Assembly: GCF_026914265.1 (NCBI RefSeq)
Contig: NC_069124.1
Coordinates: 32,015,383 to 32,079,382, forward strand
Direction of reading: 5' to 3'
Origin: Mya arenaria
Lineage: Eukaryota; Mollusca; Bivalvia; Myida; Myidae
DNA length: 64,000 nucleotides
In this document: piece after piece, positions 49,101-61,376 of the stretch
How the letters are laid out: each line of letters opens with the position of its first letter
Position numbering within the stretch: position 1 is the first letter of the stretch
The notes under the pieces: model-generated
The model's database searches: none
Told to the model about the DNA's origin: nothing
What the model saw: only the letters and a program-made list of their open reading frames with translations
Made by a program: the position numbers and the translations under genes

Positions 49101-49153
49101 TACTATCCGACCTGAAGACCTTATCCGGAAAGGACCAGCCCTCAGCACTTTGA
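46108..49153 (+). CDS. NMRK1: Nicotinamide riboside kinase
   Basis: Six coding exons: 46108-46151, 46658-46812, 47393-47516, 47898-47969, 48315-48418 and 49056-49153. All have GT/AG borders and keep phase, predicting 198 residues (human NMRK1 has 199). The enzyme phosphorylates nicotinamide riboside to NMN in NAD+ salvage in the cytosol. The P-loop GISGTTNSGKST is split after the first Gly-coding bases by intron 1. It is followed by CQDYYYLPP (catalytic Asp region), VFIEGFSIF (strand before the lid), NRRQYRDYDPPDVPGYFEQ (lid and substrate site) and VWPLHEKH, with C-terminal YLGNTDSLEDRVNRIL. All family landmarks are present. An AATAAA signal lies at 49424-49429, 270 bp after the stop. NMRK1 and NMRK2 cannot be told apart from this alone. 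Confidence 0.95.
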
Positions 49154-49423
49154 CGCAGTTTGACAACTAGGAATACGGCATTGTAACACTATTTGTGTTC
49201 AAAACTTAAGTGCAATTCCAAGTTATGTGATGCATTTGGACACTTGAATTTGACAGTGTGTTAGATATTTGACTGTGATAAGGGACACAAGTTAGTGGAA
49301 ACAGTTATCACCTTGCATGATCTTGTTACTGTTCCAGTTTACTGTTGCTTGTTGCTAGATGTTATTCTAATTTTTACCTCATCTGTTTTTCAAGAAGTAG
49401 AGCATTGGTTCCTCGATCATCGA

Positions 49424-49429
49424 AATAAA
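49424..49429 (+). terminator. Poly(A) signal of the NMRK gene
   Basis: AATAAA about 270 bp after the stop codon and a few bases before the start of the next tandem-repeat element. Confidence 0.6.
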
Positions 49430-49440
49430 ACTTTTGGAAG

Positions 49441-50806
49441 TACAAGCCCCACAAACGAAGTTTGAGGGGGTATATAGGAGTGAGCTTGTCGGTCGGTCTG
49501 TCGGTTTTCATGGTTTCCGGACGATAACTCATGAAAGGCTAGACAGATTTGAAAAAATTTTGGTACACAGGTGTAACATCAGAAGATACAGGTCAAGTTC
49601 GATATTGGGGCTGGTGGGGCCAAGGTCAAGGTCACTGTTACTAAAAATAGAAAAACGGTTTCCGGACGATAACTCATGAAAGGCTAGACAGATTTGAAAA
49701 AATTTTGGTACACAGGTGTAACATCAGAAGATACAGGTCAAGTTCGATATTGGGGCTGGTGGGGCCAAGGTCAAGGTCACTGTTACTAAAAATAGAAAAA
49801 CGGTTTCCGGACGATAACTCATGAAAGGCTAGACAGATTTGAAAAAATTTTGGTACACAGGTGTAACAACAGAAGATACAGGTCAAGTTCGATATTGGGG
49901 CTGGTGGGGCCAAGGTCAAGGTCACTGTTACTAAAAATAGAAAAATGGTTTCCGGACGATAACTCATGAAAGGCTTGACAGATTTGAAAAATTTTGGGTA
50001 CACAGGTGTAACATCAGAAGATACAGGTCAAGTTCGATATTGGGGCTGGTGGGGCGAAGGTCAAGGACACTGTTACTAAAATAGAAAAACGGTTTCCGGA
50101 CGATAACTCATGAAAAGCTTGACAGATTTGAAAAATTTTTGGTACACAGGTGTAACATCAGAAGATACAGGTCAAGTTCGATATTGGGGCTGGTGGGGCC
50201 AAGGTCAAGGTCACTGATACTTAAAATAGAAAAACGGTTTCTGGACGATAACTCATGAAAGGCTAAAAGGATTTGAACAATTTTTGGTACACAGGTGTAA
50301 CATCAGAAGATACAGATCAAGTTCGATATTGGGGCTGGTGGGGTCAAGGTCACTGTTACTAAAAATAGAAGAATGGTTTCCGGACGATAACTCCTGAAAG
50401 GCTTGACAGATTTGAACATTTTTGGTACAAAGGTGTACATTTCAGAAGATACAGAAATGAGTTTGATATTGGGGCTGGTGGGGTCAAGGTCACTGTTACT
50501 AAAAATAGAAAAATGGTTTCTGCTTCATAACTTTAATTGGGCATGAGATATTGTGATGAAACTTGCTGTATAGGCAGCCTCTGTGAAGACAATGCTTGTG
50601 ATTGAAAATGGGGCCAGTGGAGTAAAGGTTTTTGTGCACTGTTACGAAAATAGAAAAACGGTTTCCGGACAAACAATACATGCATGATAAAAGAAGATGC
50701 AGTGTGCAGTAACCTTGGAGTTATGGCCTCTTTTCAAAGGAATGGTTTGCCATTCCTGTGTCCAGGCGGCATTTGGGGGTATTCGTCACTCCTGTGACAG
50801 CTCTAG
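49441..50806 (+). mobile_element. Helitron-like non-autonomous element with 145-bp internal tandem repeats
   Basis: Starts ACAAGCCCCACAAACGAAG and holds seven to eight direct units of about 145 bp, each opening GGTTTCCGGACGATAACTCA and ending CAAGGTCAAGGTCACTGTTA. The right end has a perfect 5-bp-stem hairpin, GTCACTCCTGTGAC at 50785-50798, followed by CTCTAGT. A hairpin a few bases before CTRR and then T is the Helitron 3' end signature. The left terminus is less certain. ORFs inside are by-products of the repeat. It lies at the NMRK poly(A) site. Confidence 0.65.
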
Positions 50807-52294
50807 TTTGCTACTTCTGTTGACTTAATGTAGATGTCATGATGTGAGAAACTCAAATATGTGGTGAAAAGGGGCAAAGACTGCCCTTTTGATGCCACAT
50901 GTTTCAGTTTCTCACATCCACATACAGTGCGTACATAAAGTCTTTTCTGATTGATGGCGTTGCCGTTGCCAACACCTGATGTTATTGCTACTCCCAGATA
51001 TAAAATAATAGCACATACATGCCATATCCTCCAGTGGGGGGAAAATACCCTGGAATTTGTTCTGTCTCCTTGTTGGGGACAAAAATCATCCTTAAATAAA
51101 AATAAATAATATATAAAAAATAAAATAAATAATTTCAAACCTTTTACATTCTGGTCTTGTTATTTTCACTCGTGACTTTGAGGTGCTTGAAGGATCACAA
51201 AATGTTTGTGTCCAAGAAACAGCAGTATCAGTCATTGCAAATGTATATGGATGTATCCTTTGTTCTTTTGAATGAAATGAAGTCTATATTTTTTCCTGAG
51301 TCCTTGTCTGCTATTAGTTTTATTAAGTTCATCTGGATAACTGACCCTGTATTTCTTAAAAGATATGTCTAACTTTCATTTTCCTGATTAAATTGTACTG
51401 TTGGTTTCTATCTCTGGGACTGTCACTTGAGGATAGCATATTGATATGGCCACCCTTTTCCTTCTTATCCAAGAACTAACCTTTTTTGTTGGCTCATGCT
51501 GCAGAAGTTGTTTTTCACGTCAAGAACAGAAGCATTATAAAGTGTGGATTTATAGTATTTTTTTATCAATTAAGTTGCCATGACCAACACTTGATGTTAT
51601 TGTTACTTCCTGGTATTGGTTTAACCAGTATTTATTTTGATAATACAATATATAATACAAGTTGACAGATAATCACAAAGTAATCATGATAGTCAATATT
51701 TTTACGTATGAAAAACACGCAGTCCTACTAGCAATTAAAGTACACATTAACAGAATAATGAAGTAAGAAGAAATGCTTTTTTTTAAGTTTTTCTTCTACT
51801 AGGTTTTGAATTACAGAATGTTTCTGATCCATGGCTTGAGTGTACTTTGTTTATTATTCTTGTTGTTTTTCCTCATCCAATTTGATCTTCTCTCTCATTA
51901 CATTTTTTTTAACGGTTTATTTCTTTTACCAGTATTTGAACCATGGTAGCTGGTTTCCTTCAGTTGGTCCTTCGATTGTAACTAAGTGTTTTTCTTTTTC
52001 AAGTCTTCTGTGACATGAAATTCGAACAGAACACGGTTTATTGGTATGCCCTAAAACTAAAATGCATGTATAGAAAATAGGTGGCAGTGTCATGGTAAAC
52101 AGCTGAAGTATATTGGGGCTGGACAATCTTTCGAACAGAAGTATGTTTCACATTTTTGTGGTTCTGGCAGGAAAAACTGGAAAAGCATTTAGTCGTCGCT
52201 TTTCCTAATTTGTTAGCAGGTTTAGTCTGAAAGGAGCAGTTAAGGAAAATGTTGAAAAATGGAAAACACCAAATAGGGTTTCCAAATTCAATTA
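50807..52294. other. Intergenic, no gene seen
   Basis: AT-rich sequence. Scattered short ORFs have no recognisable similarity. Confidence 0.35.
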
Positions 52295-53169
52295 CAGTGA
52301 AACTGCGTTCCCTCGAACAAGCGGTCGCTCGAGAACCGGCGTTCCCTCGAGGTCTGAGCTAGGTCCCGAACTTTTTTCCTTCTATTTTCATATAAAATAT
52401 ACCCACGCTGCCTCGAAACCTAATTATGTCGAGCAGTCGAGCAATATCCTCGGTCCCAAGTACACAAATCGTGCACAAAACCTTATGGCTCCCTCGAGGT
52501 CATAATTTCACATTTTTTCCCGAACGCGTGTAAACAAACAATTGCCAGGTGTTAAAATTTTCGCAAGTTGTAAAAATTGCAATGACAGTTAAAAGGCAAT
52601 TTAATAAGGCGTGAAAAACCGTTTATCACTGTTAACGCATGACCGATATTAATTGATATGGGCATTTGGGATGATAATTATGACAAGTTAATGACGAGAA
52701 GTTGATTGTGAGAAATTTAAATGAGTAATAAAAATATGATTAAACACTACCATATCGATCCAACATCGGAATCTCTGAAAAGAATTCCTTCTTGTCACTT
52801 TGCTTTGCAATATGGCAAATGAGAAAGAACTTACAAATTGTCGAACACCTGAGCAATCTAGTGAAGGACCCATGACTGGGGGGATAGCTAGATCGGGTTC
52901 CTTACTTTCAAAATGTCACACCCAAATGAAAGAAAATAATTGTCAAACACCTGAGAAATCTAATGAAGGACCCATTACTTATACCAAGACACCAACACGC
53001 CCACTCACGTCCTTGACAGGAAAGAATCGGTGTCTTAGTAAACAGTCTGTTTGACGACTTAAAATACACTGAAAGATATTTCATTTCAAACTGGAAAATT
53101 GAAAATCGGGTCGCTCGAAACATCGGTTCCCTCGAGATTTTGTTTCGGTCCCTGGCGACAGTTTTACTG
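52295..53169. mobile_element. Tigger/pogo-like non-autonomous transposon
   Basis: CAGTGAAACTG at the left and CAGTTTTACTG at the right are inverted ends directly flanked by TA (52293-52294 and 53170-53171), the target duplication of the Tc1/mariner-pogo group. Both ends also carry TTCCCTCGAG and TCGCTCGA words in opposite order. At 875 bp it lacks a transposase. An 80-residue ORF (52812-53054, plus) contains two similar blocks, NCRTPEQSSEGPMT and NCQTPEKSNEGPIT, and may be a remnant of the parent coding region. Confidence 0.75.
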
Positions 53170-53171
53170 TA

Positions 53172-54700
53172 TAATAGGTTCATAAAATATGGCTGAGCCC
53201 AGTCATTGATGAAATGTACGTTACAAAGTAAAAAAATGCCTTCATATGGCAGGTATTGAAAATGGTCATTGTTGAAAGCTTTTATTAAATCAGAGCCAGT
53301 GGCATGAATAATGTAAGATGAATCAACTGTGGATAGTTTGAAGAACAGGGTGTATAATTTGAAGCACTTGAAAAGCATGGCGTGTAAATAAAGCCAAGCC
53401 GTGAATATTTGTACTTCACATGGTGTGTTACCTAAACCATGGAAAGTGATGCGTACATGTAAACTTAGCCAATTCTCACTTCCTACCAAAACTTTATTTA
53501 CCAATGTTTTTAATCTTTGCTAAAACTTGAAATGACCAGGCTTTCACCAAAATTAGAATTTATCACTAAAGGCTACAACGCATAATGATTGTCTGTTAGG
53601 TGCAACGTGAGATCAAGCTGAAAGGTGATTGGCTGAGGCAATAATTTAAGCGGGAGCTAACTGCTGACATGGTTAAACGCCACTAAACTAATATTTGAAC
53701 AATGCCATAAATAATTTTAGGTTAACTTATAATTTCATTTGTCCTTTTGTCTTTGTTGAAAAGTTTTATGTATAAATACACTCTCACCACTCTTAAATGT
53801 TGAATTGTAATTGAGTCGTTATTATGTTTCATATCTTATTTATATCATGCGAAATAAAATCAACAAAATATTTACAACTGTACTGTTTTATTAATGGAAA
53901 ATCCTTAGACATGTATGGTCTATATTTATTAAGAAGTAATAAGTAGGAAGTTTTGGCCCCAGTGTGACATAAAATCCCGTTGGTCATAAGACAGCTGGGT
54001 TGAGCATCAACAAAGCTCAAAAATGTAAAATATGAAAACTGTTCACAGATGTTGAATCTAACAGTTGTTCAATAGCTGGAACTAGCACAAACCTACATAT
54101 GTATGGGAGCTTGCACTAGACTCAGACCTGGCAAAGGCTCTAACAAAACAACGCTAGCCTTGACACATGGTACAATATCAGGAATGACCTTTGTGACAGC
54201 CATGCAAGACTAAAAACTAACTTGAACAGCACATCATAAATATTTAAAAATTTGGTCGACTGTAACCTCTAAACCATTGTCAAAGATATATGAGTCCGAT
54301 ACCACAAAGAACGCTGGTAGAGGTCACATATTCAGAAGTCCAGCATTTGACACTAAGACTTTAAGAGGAGTCCATCTGACTCCTAATTGCCTAGGTGGTG
54401 ATGTCCAGGATGTAACTTTCTCTTGTATAAACAGATTTTAAAATAACTGAACAGATTTTAAAATAACTTGCCACATGTGTTTGGCATACCAAGACGTCGT
54501 GTCGCATGAAAGACCGGTGTCCCTACCTAAAAGGTCAAGGTCACACTAAGTGTTTGTTTACTATGGAATGCTGCATATAAGGACATAGAGTAACGTAAAA
54601 GACTGGTTATAAGGCACACTTTTTTCCCTCAGATTTCGATGTAAAAAAATGCCTGTGCTTACAAACAGTAACAAGCTTTTGTCATTTTTTTTTCTGATGT
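53172..54700. other. Intergenic, no gene seen
   Basis: No supported coding region. Part of 54420-54560 resembles dispersed bivalve repeats (AAAGGTCAAGGTCACACTAAG). Confidence 0.35.
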
Positions 54701-54710
54701 TGATTTCAGG

Positions 54711-54866
54711 CTGATACTGGCTCTTCAGAAAAAAATGGTGAAATGGTCTGGATTAGACAGTGTAGCAGATGATAGCTTGGGTTTGGCATCTGGATACAGC
54801 TCCAGTTTTGCTACATGTAGCTCAGGTTTGGCATCAGCTAGCAGCTCTGGTTCTGCACTGGAATAA
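54711..54866 (+). other. Possible terminal coding exon
   Basis: After an acceptor-like TTGATTTCAG, one frame reads LILALQKKMVKWSGLDSVAD and continues Ser/Gly/Ala-rich to a stop at 54866. Composition is low-complexity and no upstream exons are identified, so this may be chance. Confidence 0.2.
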
Positions 54867-54964
54867 AATGAAAAAGTGTCAAACATGTATTCATTCTGTC
54901 GGATCCCTGATCATTTACTTCATGAATATTCAGAATGTAGGAATTCGTGGCCAAGTGATTATTA

Positions 54965-55850
54965 ACTAATTGAATTTGTGATCGCCTTTTGTCCGTCGTG
55001 CGTCGTCCGTCAACAATTTACTTAAAAGACATCTCCTCCTTAACCGCTGGGCCAATATTAATAAAACTTCATAGGGATGTCCCTTGGGTGGTCTTCTATC
55101 AAAGTTGTTCAAAGAATTCAATTCCATGCAGAACTCTGGTTGCCATGGCAACCAAAAGGAAAAACCTCTTCTCCCAAACCACAAGGCTTAGGCCGTTGAT
55201 ATTTGGTAGGTAGCATCACCAAATGGTCCTCTACCAAGATTGTTCAAATTATGGCCCTGGGGTCAAAATTGGCCCCGCCCCCGGGGGGTCATGGGTTTTC
55301 TCTATATGTTTATAGTAAAAAAAATAAAAAATCTCCTCTGAACTTACGTTGCTTAGAGCTTAGATATTTGGCATGATTCATCGTCTAGTGGACCTCTACA
55401 AAGATTGTTCAAATTATGGCCTTGGGGTCAAAATTGGCCCCGCCCCGGGGGGTTAGGGTATTCTCTATATGTTTATAGTTAAAACTTCAAAAATCTTCTC
55501 CTCTGAACTTACTTGGACTAGAGCTTAGATATTTGGAATGATTCATCGTCTAGTGGACCTCTACAAAGATTGTTCAAATTATGGCCTTGGGGTCAAAATT
55601 GGCCCCGCCCCCTGGGGGGTCATGGGTTTTCTCTATATGTTTATAGTGAAAACTTCAAAAATCATCTCCTCTGAACTTACGTGGCTTAGAGCTTAGATAT
55701 TTGGCATGATTCATCGTCTAGTGGACCTCTACAAAGTTTGTTCAAATTATGGCCCTGGGGTCAAAATTGGCCACACCCCGGGGCTGATGGGTTTTCTCTA
55801 TATGTGTTATTGTGAAAACTTAAAAAATCTTCTCCGAACCTGAGTTCATT
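54965..55850. repeat. Dispersed element with four tandem 166-bp units
   Basis: Opens with GTCCGTCGTGCGTCGTCCGT, then repeats about every 166 bp: GCTTAGATATTTGG at about 55357, 55523 and 55690, each followed by GGACCTCTACAAAGATTGTT, GGGGTCAAAATTGGCCCCGC and TTTTCTCTATATGTTTATAG. The first, more diverged, unit starts near 55190. Non-coding. Confidence 0.85.
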
Positions 55851-56262
55851 AATAAAAGCAATTAAACTAATTCTTGTTGTTCATTCACCAGACTCATCAT
55901 CTCAAATCACACTTTATTATGTAAATGACTCATATTTTACTATGAAATTTATAAAGTACTTCTATAGCATATTCAGATCTATAGGCTAGCAGCTTAGGTT
56001 AAATGAACTCACTCAATGCAATCAACACTTAATCAATGAATTTCAATATATAAAAAGTGTTGTTTTTTATCAGAATCTAAACTTGCATTACTGACACATT
56101 ACTGATACATTACCATCAGCAATGTTAATGAAGTAAGAAGAATTTTAAGTGCTATTGGGGTGGCTGTTTGTTGTGTCCTGCACCTGTGACCTTCTTTTTT
56201 ACTTTTCAACAACATTAGCAAGCCTTTTGTTTCAATTTTTTCTAAACTGTTAATCAATAAAC
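55851..56262. other. 3' flank of the DDE-OTU gene, no gene seen
   Basis: AT-rich sequence downstream of the minus-strand stop at 56263. No clear terminal inverted repeat was found by eye. Confidence 0.3.
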
Positions 56263-59200
56263 TTACTGCAGTACAGATTGAACAATGTGATCAATCAGGC
56301 TGTCATCTAAAGATATGCTTGCATAGTCATCATCAACATCATCAATGTCAATTAAAAGCTCTGAATCCCCAGTCTGAGGCATAAGTGGCACAAAATGGTT
56401 TGGTATCCAATTATGACCATCAGGATGAAGGTCTTCACGTGTAGAAGTCCACATGATCAGGATTTCAGACTGATAGGTCCTAAACACCTGGGGCATGATT
56501 GTCCTGTGTAACAATAACTTTGGCAACCTGTCTCCAAGATCTGGGTAAACTGACAAAATTTTCACCCCAGCAACTGATGCACTGCAAAACAATTGCCAAA
56601 TTCCCATGTACGAAACATCTTTAACAACTGACATAGCTTCTGCCTCAAAGATTCTACGAGCAACAGATCGTGTTATCTTGTCACCTGGGGTATACTCATC
56701 TAAAAACATTGTGTAGCTCTTCAATAAGCTGCGTGCTTCATTCTGTGGCAACACAATTCCTTTGTTCAGATATTCATTGTCTGTGTAAACGTCACAATTA
56801 GTACACATTTCTACTACAATGCAGACTTGCATTTCAACGTGCGCATCTTCATGGCCAAAGCAAGCAACGCTTAATGATCTTGGCAGGCAATTTCCTTCTG
56901 CATAAACTCTAACTGGAAGTCTTCTGCAGAAATCTTGGGGAAGTTTCTGTTTCGGGAGAATGTTGTATGCGAATCGATCGGCTGCAAGTTGATGATCCAC
57001 TATGTTGATGCTGTCATCTGTTTCAATCTTATATTCTTCATAGTTTGGGTCATTAAGAAGTATTTTGCATTTGTCTTGTAGCTCTTCAAATGTATCAAAG
57101 GACTGCAGCTCGACCAACACTTTCCTGAAATATTCTAATCTGGTCATCTCATTTACCTCAATATTTAATTGTGCCGTGGGACAGAATGCTGCCTTGGACT
57201 TCTTTGAAGAATTTGCAGTTCCCTCACTGGACTTTGGATATCTTCTTTTGATTGTCTTAGAGGGTTTGGCACTTCTCTTGTTTGACTTTGAGGGAGTTTT
57301 CTTGCTCTTCTTTGAGGTTTTTGCAGTTCCCTTAGAAGGTGTTTTCTTGATTACCTGAGGCTTCCAGTCATCTCCTTGATCTATGGACTGACAAGACGAT
57401 TCTGAAGACTGTGAACCAGTACAATACAGGCAAAAGCAACTCAAATTTCGGGTTGCAACCCCCAATGTGCCCTCGGAACATGGCTTCACTGCATGGAGTT
57501 TTCTTGTTTCTGGTATTGGTTTGGCATTGATGCAATCAAATCGCTGCCTTTCAACCTCAGATCCTTCAACATAGAAAAATGTCCGCATCTTGTGGTCAGA
57601 GCATGATGCCTCCTTTGCATCTTTCAGTTTTGACAGTTTAGCTTTGGCGTAGTCGTGGAACTCTTTTGCATCACTAACTATTGCTTGTCTTGCAGGAACC
57701 CCTTGTGAGACAGTCCGCTTCACCACACCAAATTCGCCGTCGCAAGGACCTTTTCCTTGTCGACTTCCAAAAAAGTGCTTTTCACAGGGAAATCCGTAGT
57801 CAGTGGAGCTTGCAGCTACATCTGCAAATGGCGTCTTTGATTTGAACTGGCTGGCTGCTCCATCGGAAAAATGAACTTCATGTTCAATTGTTAACTGGCA
57901 TTTGTTGATTAGGTGGCTGTTGGCTACAGTTACAAAATGATGTACTCCATGGCAGTCGTGCATTTTATCATTAGAAACAAAGATCAGGCTTTCATGTGCC
58001 ATCTCATTGCACTCCTTGCATCTGTAGTATGCTACAATTGAAAACAAGGTAGTCTACTCATGGGACCAATGAGCACTTTGTGCCTCATCTTGGTATGTGC
58101 AGGTGTAGTTTTCTGCGTAGTCCATACACAGAACTACCCAGTTCATCGGAACATGATGCTGAACTGCTCATGCTGCCACATTGCATTGTGAAGATGTAAA
58201 CTGAATACATCAGCTTCATTCATCATTTCTTCATCAAAGATGTTGACGGATTCTGTTTTCAAACGAAGCATCTTTCTTTGCTTCTTTGTTCCCTTTTTTG
58301 TATCAGTGTACGTCTGACTTTCCCATCTGTGCCAGCTGATACTTTTTTCACCTGCCAATGCTCTTTTTTCACCTGCCAATGCTTTTTTAATGGTATTCCC
58401 AAGTCTTTTCACGCCACACTTTCTACAGTTCCGGATGATGCAAGCTTTGCTGTAAACCCACGAACCTTCCGGTTTAGAGCAGAGTGATTTCTCAGACAAT
58501 TTGTACCTGTTCAGAACAGCCAAATCTCCTCTTGACTTCGCTTGAATTGAGTTATTTACAGCTGTGACTTTCAGTTCAATATTAGTACAGTACTCAAAGA
58601 GGCAGTTGTTGAAGTAATTGCTTTTCATGGTTTTAACTGACTTGGGTCTCAGTGCAGCAAACTTGCTGAAACCTACCTGACATTGGGGGTTTTGTTCTTT
58701 GAACTCTTCATAAGTCATATGCAGGCTCTTTTCTAAAACATGCTTTGGTTCCATTGTTTTAGTCTGAACGTGTTTCTTGTCAGGCAGGCAGACAGACACT
58801 CCTGGTGACTTAAAGAAGTTTTCCACTTTTTCTATGGTCTCTTCACTTAGTCCATCTTGTCTTTTTATATCGGGAGCTTCCCAAACCCCTTCAATTTTGG
58901 AGGCCTTTGCTAAAAATTTCCAGCTGACTCCACACTGAGTCCTTTCACTTCTACCATTTGAATTACCCCAAGGTATTAATTTTGTCATTAGCCTTCTCCT
59001 TTGTAGATGTAATCTGGATCTCTTCTTTCTTGTGCTGTGCATCTCTTCACTCAAGTTCTTCATGTTGTCCTCATACTGATCTATTCTCTTCTTTTTTGAT
59101 GGAGTCATGACAACTAGACCTAAATCTTCCATTGCTTTACGTTTCCTTGGTGTTGCTCTTGTGGCAAGTGTTGCGACGACCTTTGCATATTTTGGAGGAG

Positions 59201-60900
59201 TGGACGGGATGGATTGCTTCGCTCTGTACACTGCTTTTCTTTCTGCATCCTGTGATTTGTAGCTGCTTGCCGTTTCTTGAACTTCCTTCATAATGCTAAC
59301 TTTCTGTCGTTTTACGACCTTTAACTTGGCATATGACTCTCTCCTTTTTTCATTTATTCTTCTTTTCTGTGCCGACATACTGGCTCTCTGATTCTGTTTA
59401 CTCAGTCGCCACTGATCTTTCAACTTTTGGCACTGGTGTCTGGTTTTTGCTTTTGGGGTTTTCCTTACATTAGGCATTTCAACACCCTCTTTCAATTTGC
59501 GTGCCTTTTTTTTCCTCCATTTCTGTACACGTAATCTGGTTTTCTCTTTATTGGCTGCTTTTTGATTTCCACCTAGGTTCTTTCTATAATCTCTGTTTTT
59601 TGCATTTTTGAATTGCCTGTATGCTTCATACACTTCAGGCTGTTCTTTCATTCTTTGCCTATACTTTCTCATTCTTTCTTTACTCGACATACTGGTACAT
59701 GACTTTTCCAATTTTTCTTCCGAACCATTGTAACTAGTCGTCTTTCCCTTGCTAGTAGACCGCACTTCAGATCGCAGATTTATTCTCATAAAACTTTGTG
59801 TTTTTTCTGTTTAAAAAGTCAAAAAGACGAGTTTCAAAAACCAACAGTTTCCTAAAAATGCCAATAGATCTACATGAATGCATCATTGCACAAACAAACA
59901 ATCCTTAATTTGTCAAGTTTGTGTTACACATGTTACTTTTGTCGATGTTTGGTGTCCGCTGTAACACAGAATTTACAAACATGGGGTCCATATGTAACAG
60001 TGATTATGAATAATGGAAATTAAGCACTTTGAAACCCTGTAAAGTCTAAACAATTATTTTTAAACTATAACCATTCACATAATATTACAAAATACTTTAA
60101 TCTAGGCAAAAAACAAACAATTACCACCACTGAGATTAATAAGTTTATTAAATACAAGTAAAACGGTCACAATCGATCAGCATTTAGTGTCCAGGGTAAC
60201 AGGAGTTCAAAGTTATCGGTTTCCAAGTGTAACAAGTGTTACGAAAAACATCAATAATGAACTGTTAAACAGTTTTATCTGCAGTTTGAAAGTTTATAAC
60301 GAAGATATTTACACAATAATGTAAATGCACCCACAGTACAGCACGAAAGAAAAGAAAAAACATCTTATAGATGCTTTGTTCAAAACGATCATCATATTTT
60401 ACCCATTTCAGTGTCTCATGTAACAAGGTGACATAATTTGTTGGTGTCCCACGGTAACAAGTGTTCTTAAATAAACGGTTTACCAAGTTTTATTGCATTT
60501 CAATCTTAAAATAAATCATAATGTTGTCGGAAATATTCAACTTGTTTACATTATGAAAACTGATTTAATTTACGCTACTCCTACATGGGATATTTACCAC
60601 TCGTACTAACGATCGTTACAATTCTGAGTGGACTACGAAGATTCGTGTCTAGTGGTAACGATCCTTACCCAACTTCGTGTCCGATTCAGTAAAGTCAGTT
60701 AAAGTTGTCATAAACTGCTGCGTCTAAATACTTGAATAATTCATTATTTTTTAAAAGAGACCTTCTACAACATAATACCATGTGATAAAAAAATCATCTC
60801 CCGTATAATGCAAGTATTCATCGGTTATATACGGTCTCTCGTTACCTGTCACACGCGTTACAGTTTTGGACCTGAAGCTATCATCGTCTTCGTCGGCCAT
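56263..60900 (-). pseudogene. Transposase-like gene: DDE (RNase-H-like) domain plus C-terminal OTU-like domain, interrupted
   Basis: Exon 1 is 60900-60846 (MADEDDDSFRSKTVTRVT), with a GT donor and phase 1. Exon 2 starts at 59806 and continues in frame. The N-terminal 250 residues are strongly basic (KYRQRMKEQPEVYEAYR-type). Then come GVSWKFLAKASKIEG, a Cys pair CRKCG, and a probable DDE domain: MDYAENYTC near 58105 (first Asp), HFSDGAASQFK near 57865 and EKHFFGSRQGKGPCDGEFG near 57760. The C-terminal third has a Lys/Ser/Thr linker, then an OTU-like cysteine protease region (YAEGNCLPRSL, with C as nucleophile; NHFVPL, with H). Similar proteins recur in molluscs and cnidarians, and vertnin is a distant relative. 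One frame change near 58135 and one in-frame TAG (in place of a probable Gln) near 58050 separate the two long open parts. Confidence 0.72.
59952..60690 (+). repeat. Phased array of paired GTGTCC-N3/4-GTAACA motifs
   Basis: Motif starts are at 59952, 59984, 60187, 60219, 60411, 60444, 60645 and 60677. Within each pair the spacing is 32-33 bp. Pairs recur every 235, 224 and 234 bp. Sequence between motifs is barely conserved. The last member is degraded (GTGTCCGATTCAGTAAAG). The array lies in the intron of the DDE-OTU gene and could be transposase or regulator binding sites. Confidence 0.7.
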
Positions 60901-61376
60901 GTTTACATGCAGAAGACAGTCGGTGTAATACGTCATCAATAAATGTGTACTCACCTTGTTTTGCGATAAGGTCTAAACCGCATACCATTCTGCACCGGAT
61001 AAATATAGCCGCTTGAACGATCGTTACAGAAAGGACGCGAAAATATCGGATTTTTCTTTTTGACGCAAAAGAAGTGAATTCCCGCACAGGTTTCAATGAA
61101 GTTATTCATATTGAAAGAGAATAACTATTTATCCGAGTATATGTAAAAAACAATTCTGTGATTGTTGTTTATGCTTCATTAATGTGTTGACAGCTTTTAC
61201 TTCTGACATGACACGCTGGTAACGAGCGATACGTGTATTTTCAAACCATTTTTTTTCAAACCATTTCAAATGATTTGGTTAATTGCATTTAGATTACTCC
61301 CTTCTTCTACATCAAATTATTCGATTTATATCACACATTCAGCCAAAAAAGGTAGAATAATAGTCCACAGATTACC
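60901..61376. other. Upstream flank of the DDE-OTU gene
   Basis: Contains another loosely matching GTAACG motif near 61220 and GATCGTTAC near 61018. No coding region of its own is supported. Confidence 0.3.

Noticed and set aside
49434-50003. ORFs within the 145-bp repeats downstream of NMRK
   Set aside because: They follow the repeat period and have no similarity to known proteins.
52908-53504. 198-residue minus-strand ORF
   Set aside because: It overlaps a transposon end and its flank, has no recognisable motif and has a composition typical of AT-rich non-coding DNA.
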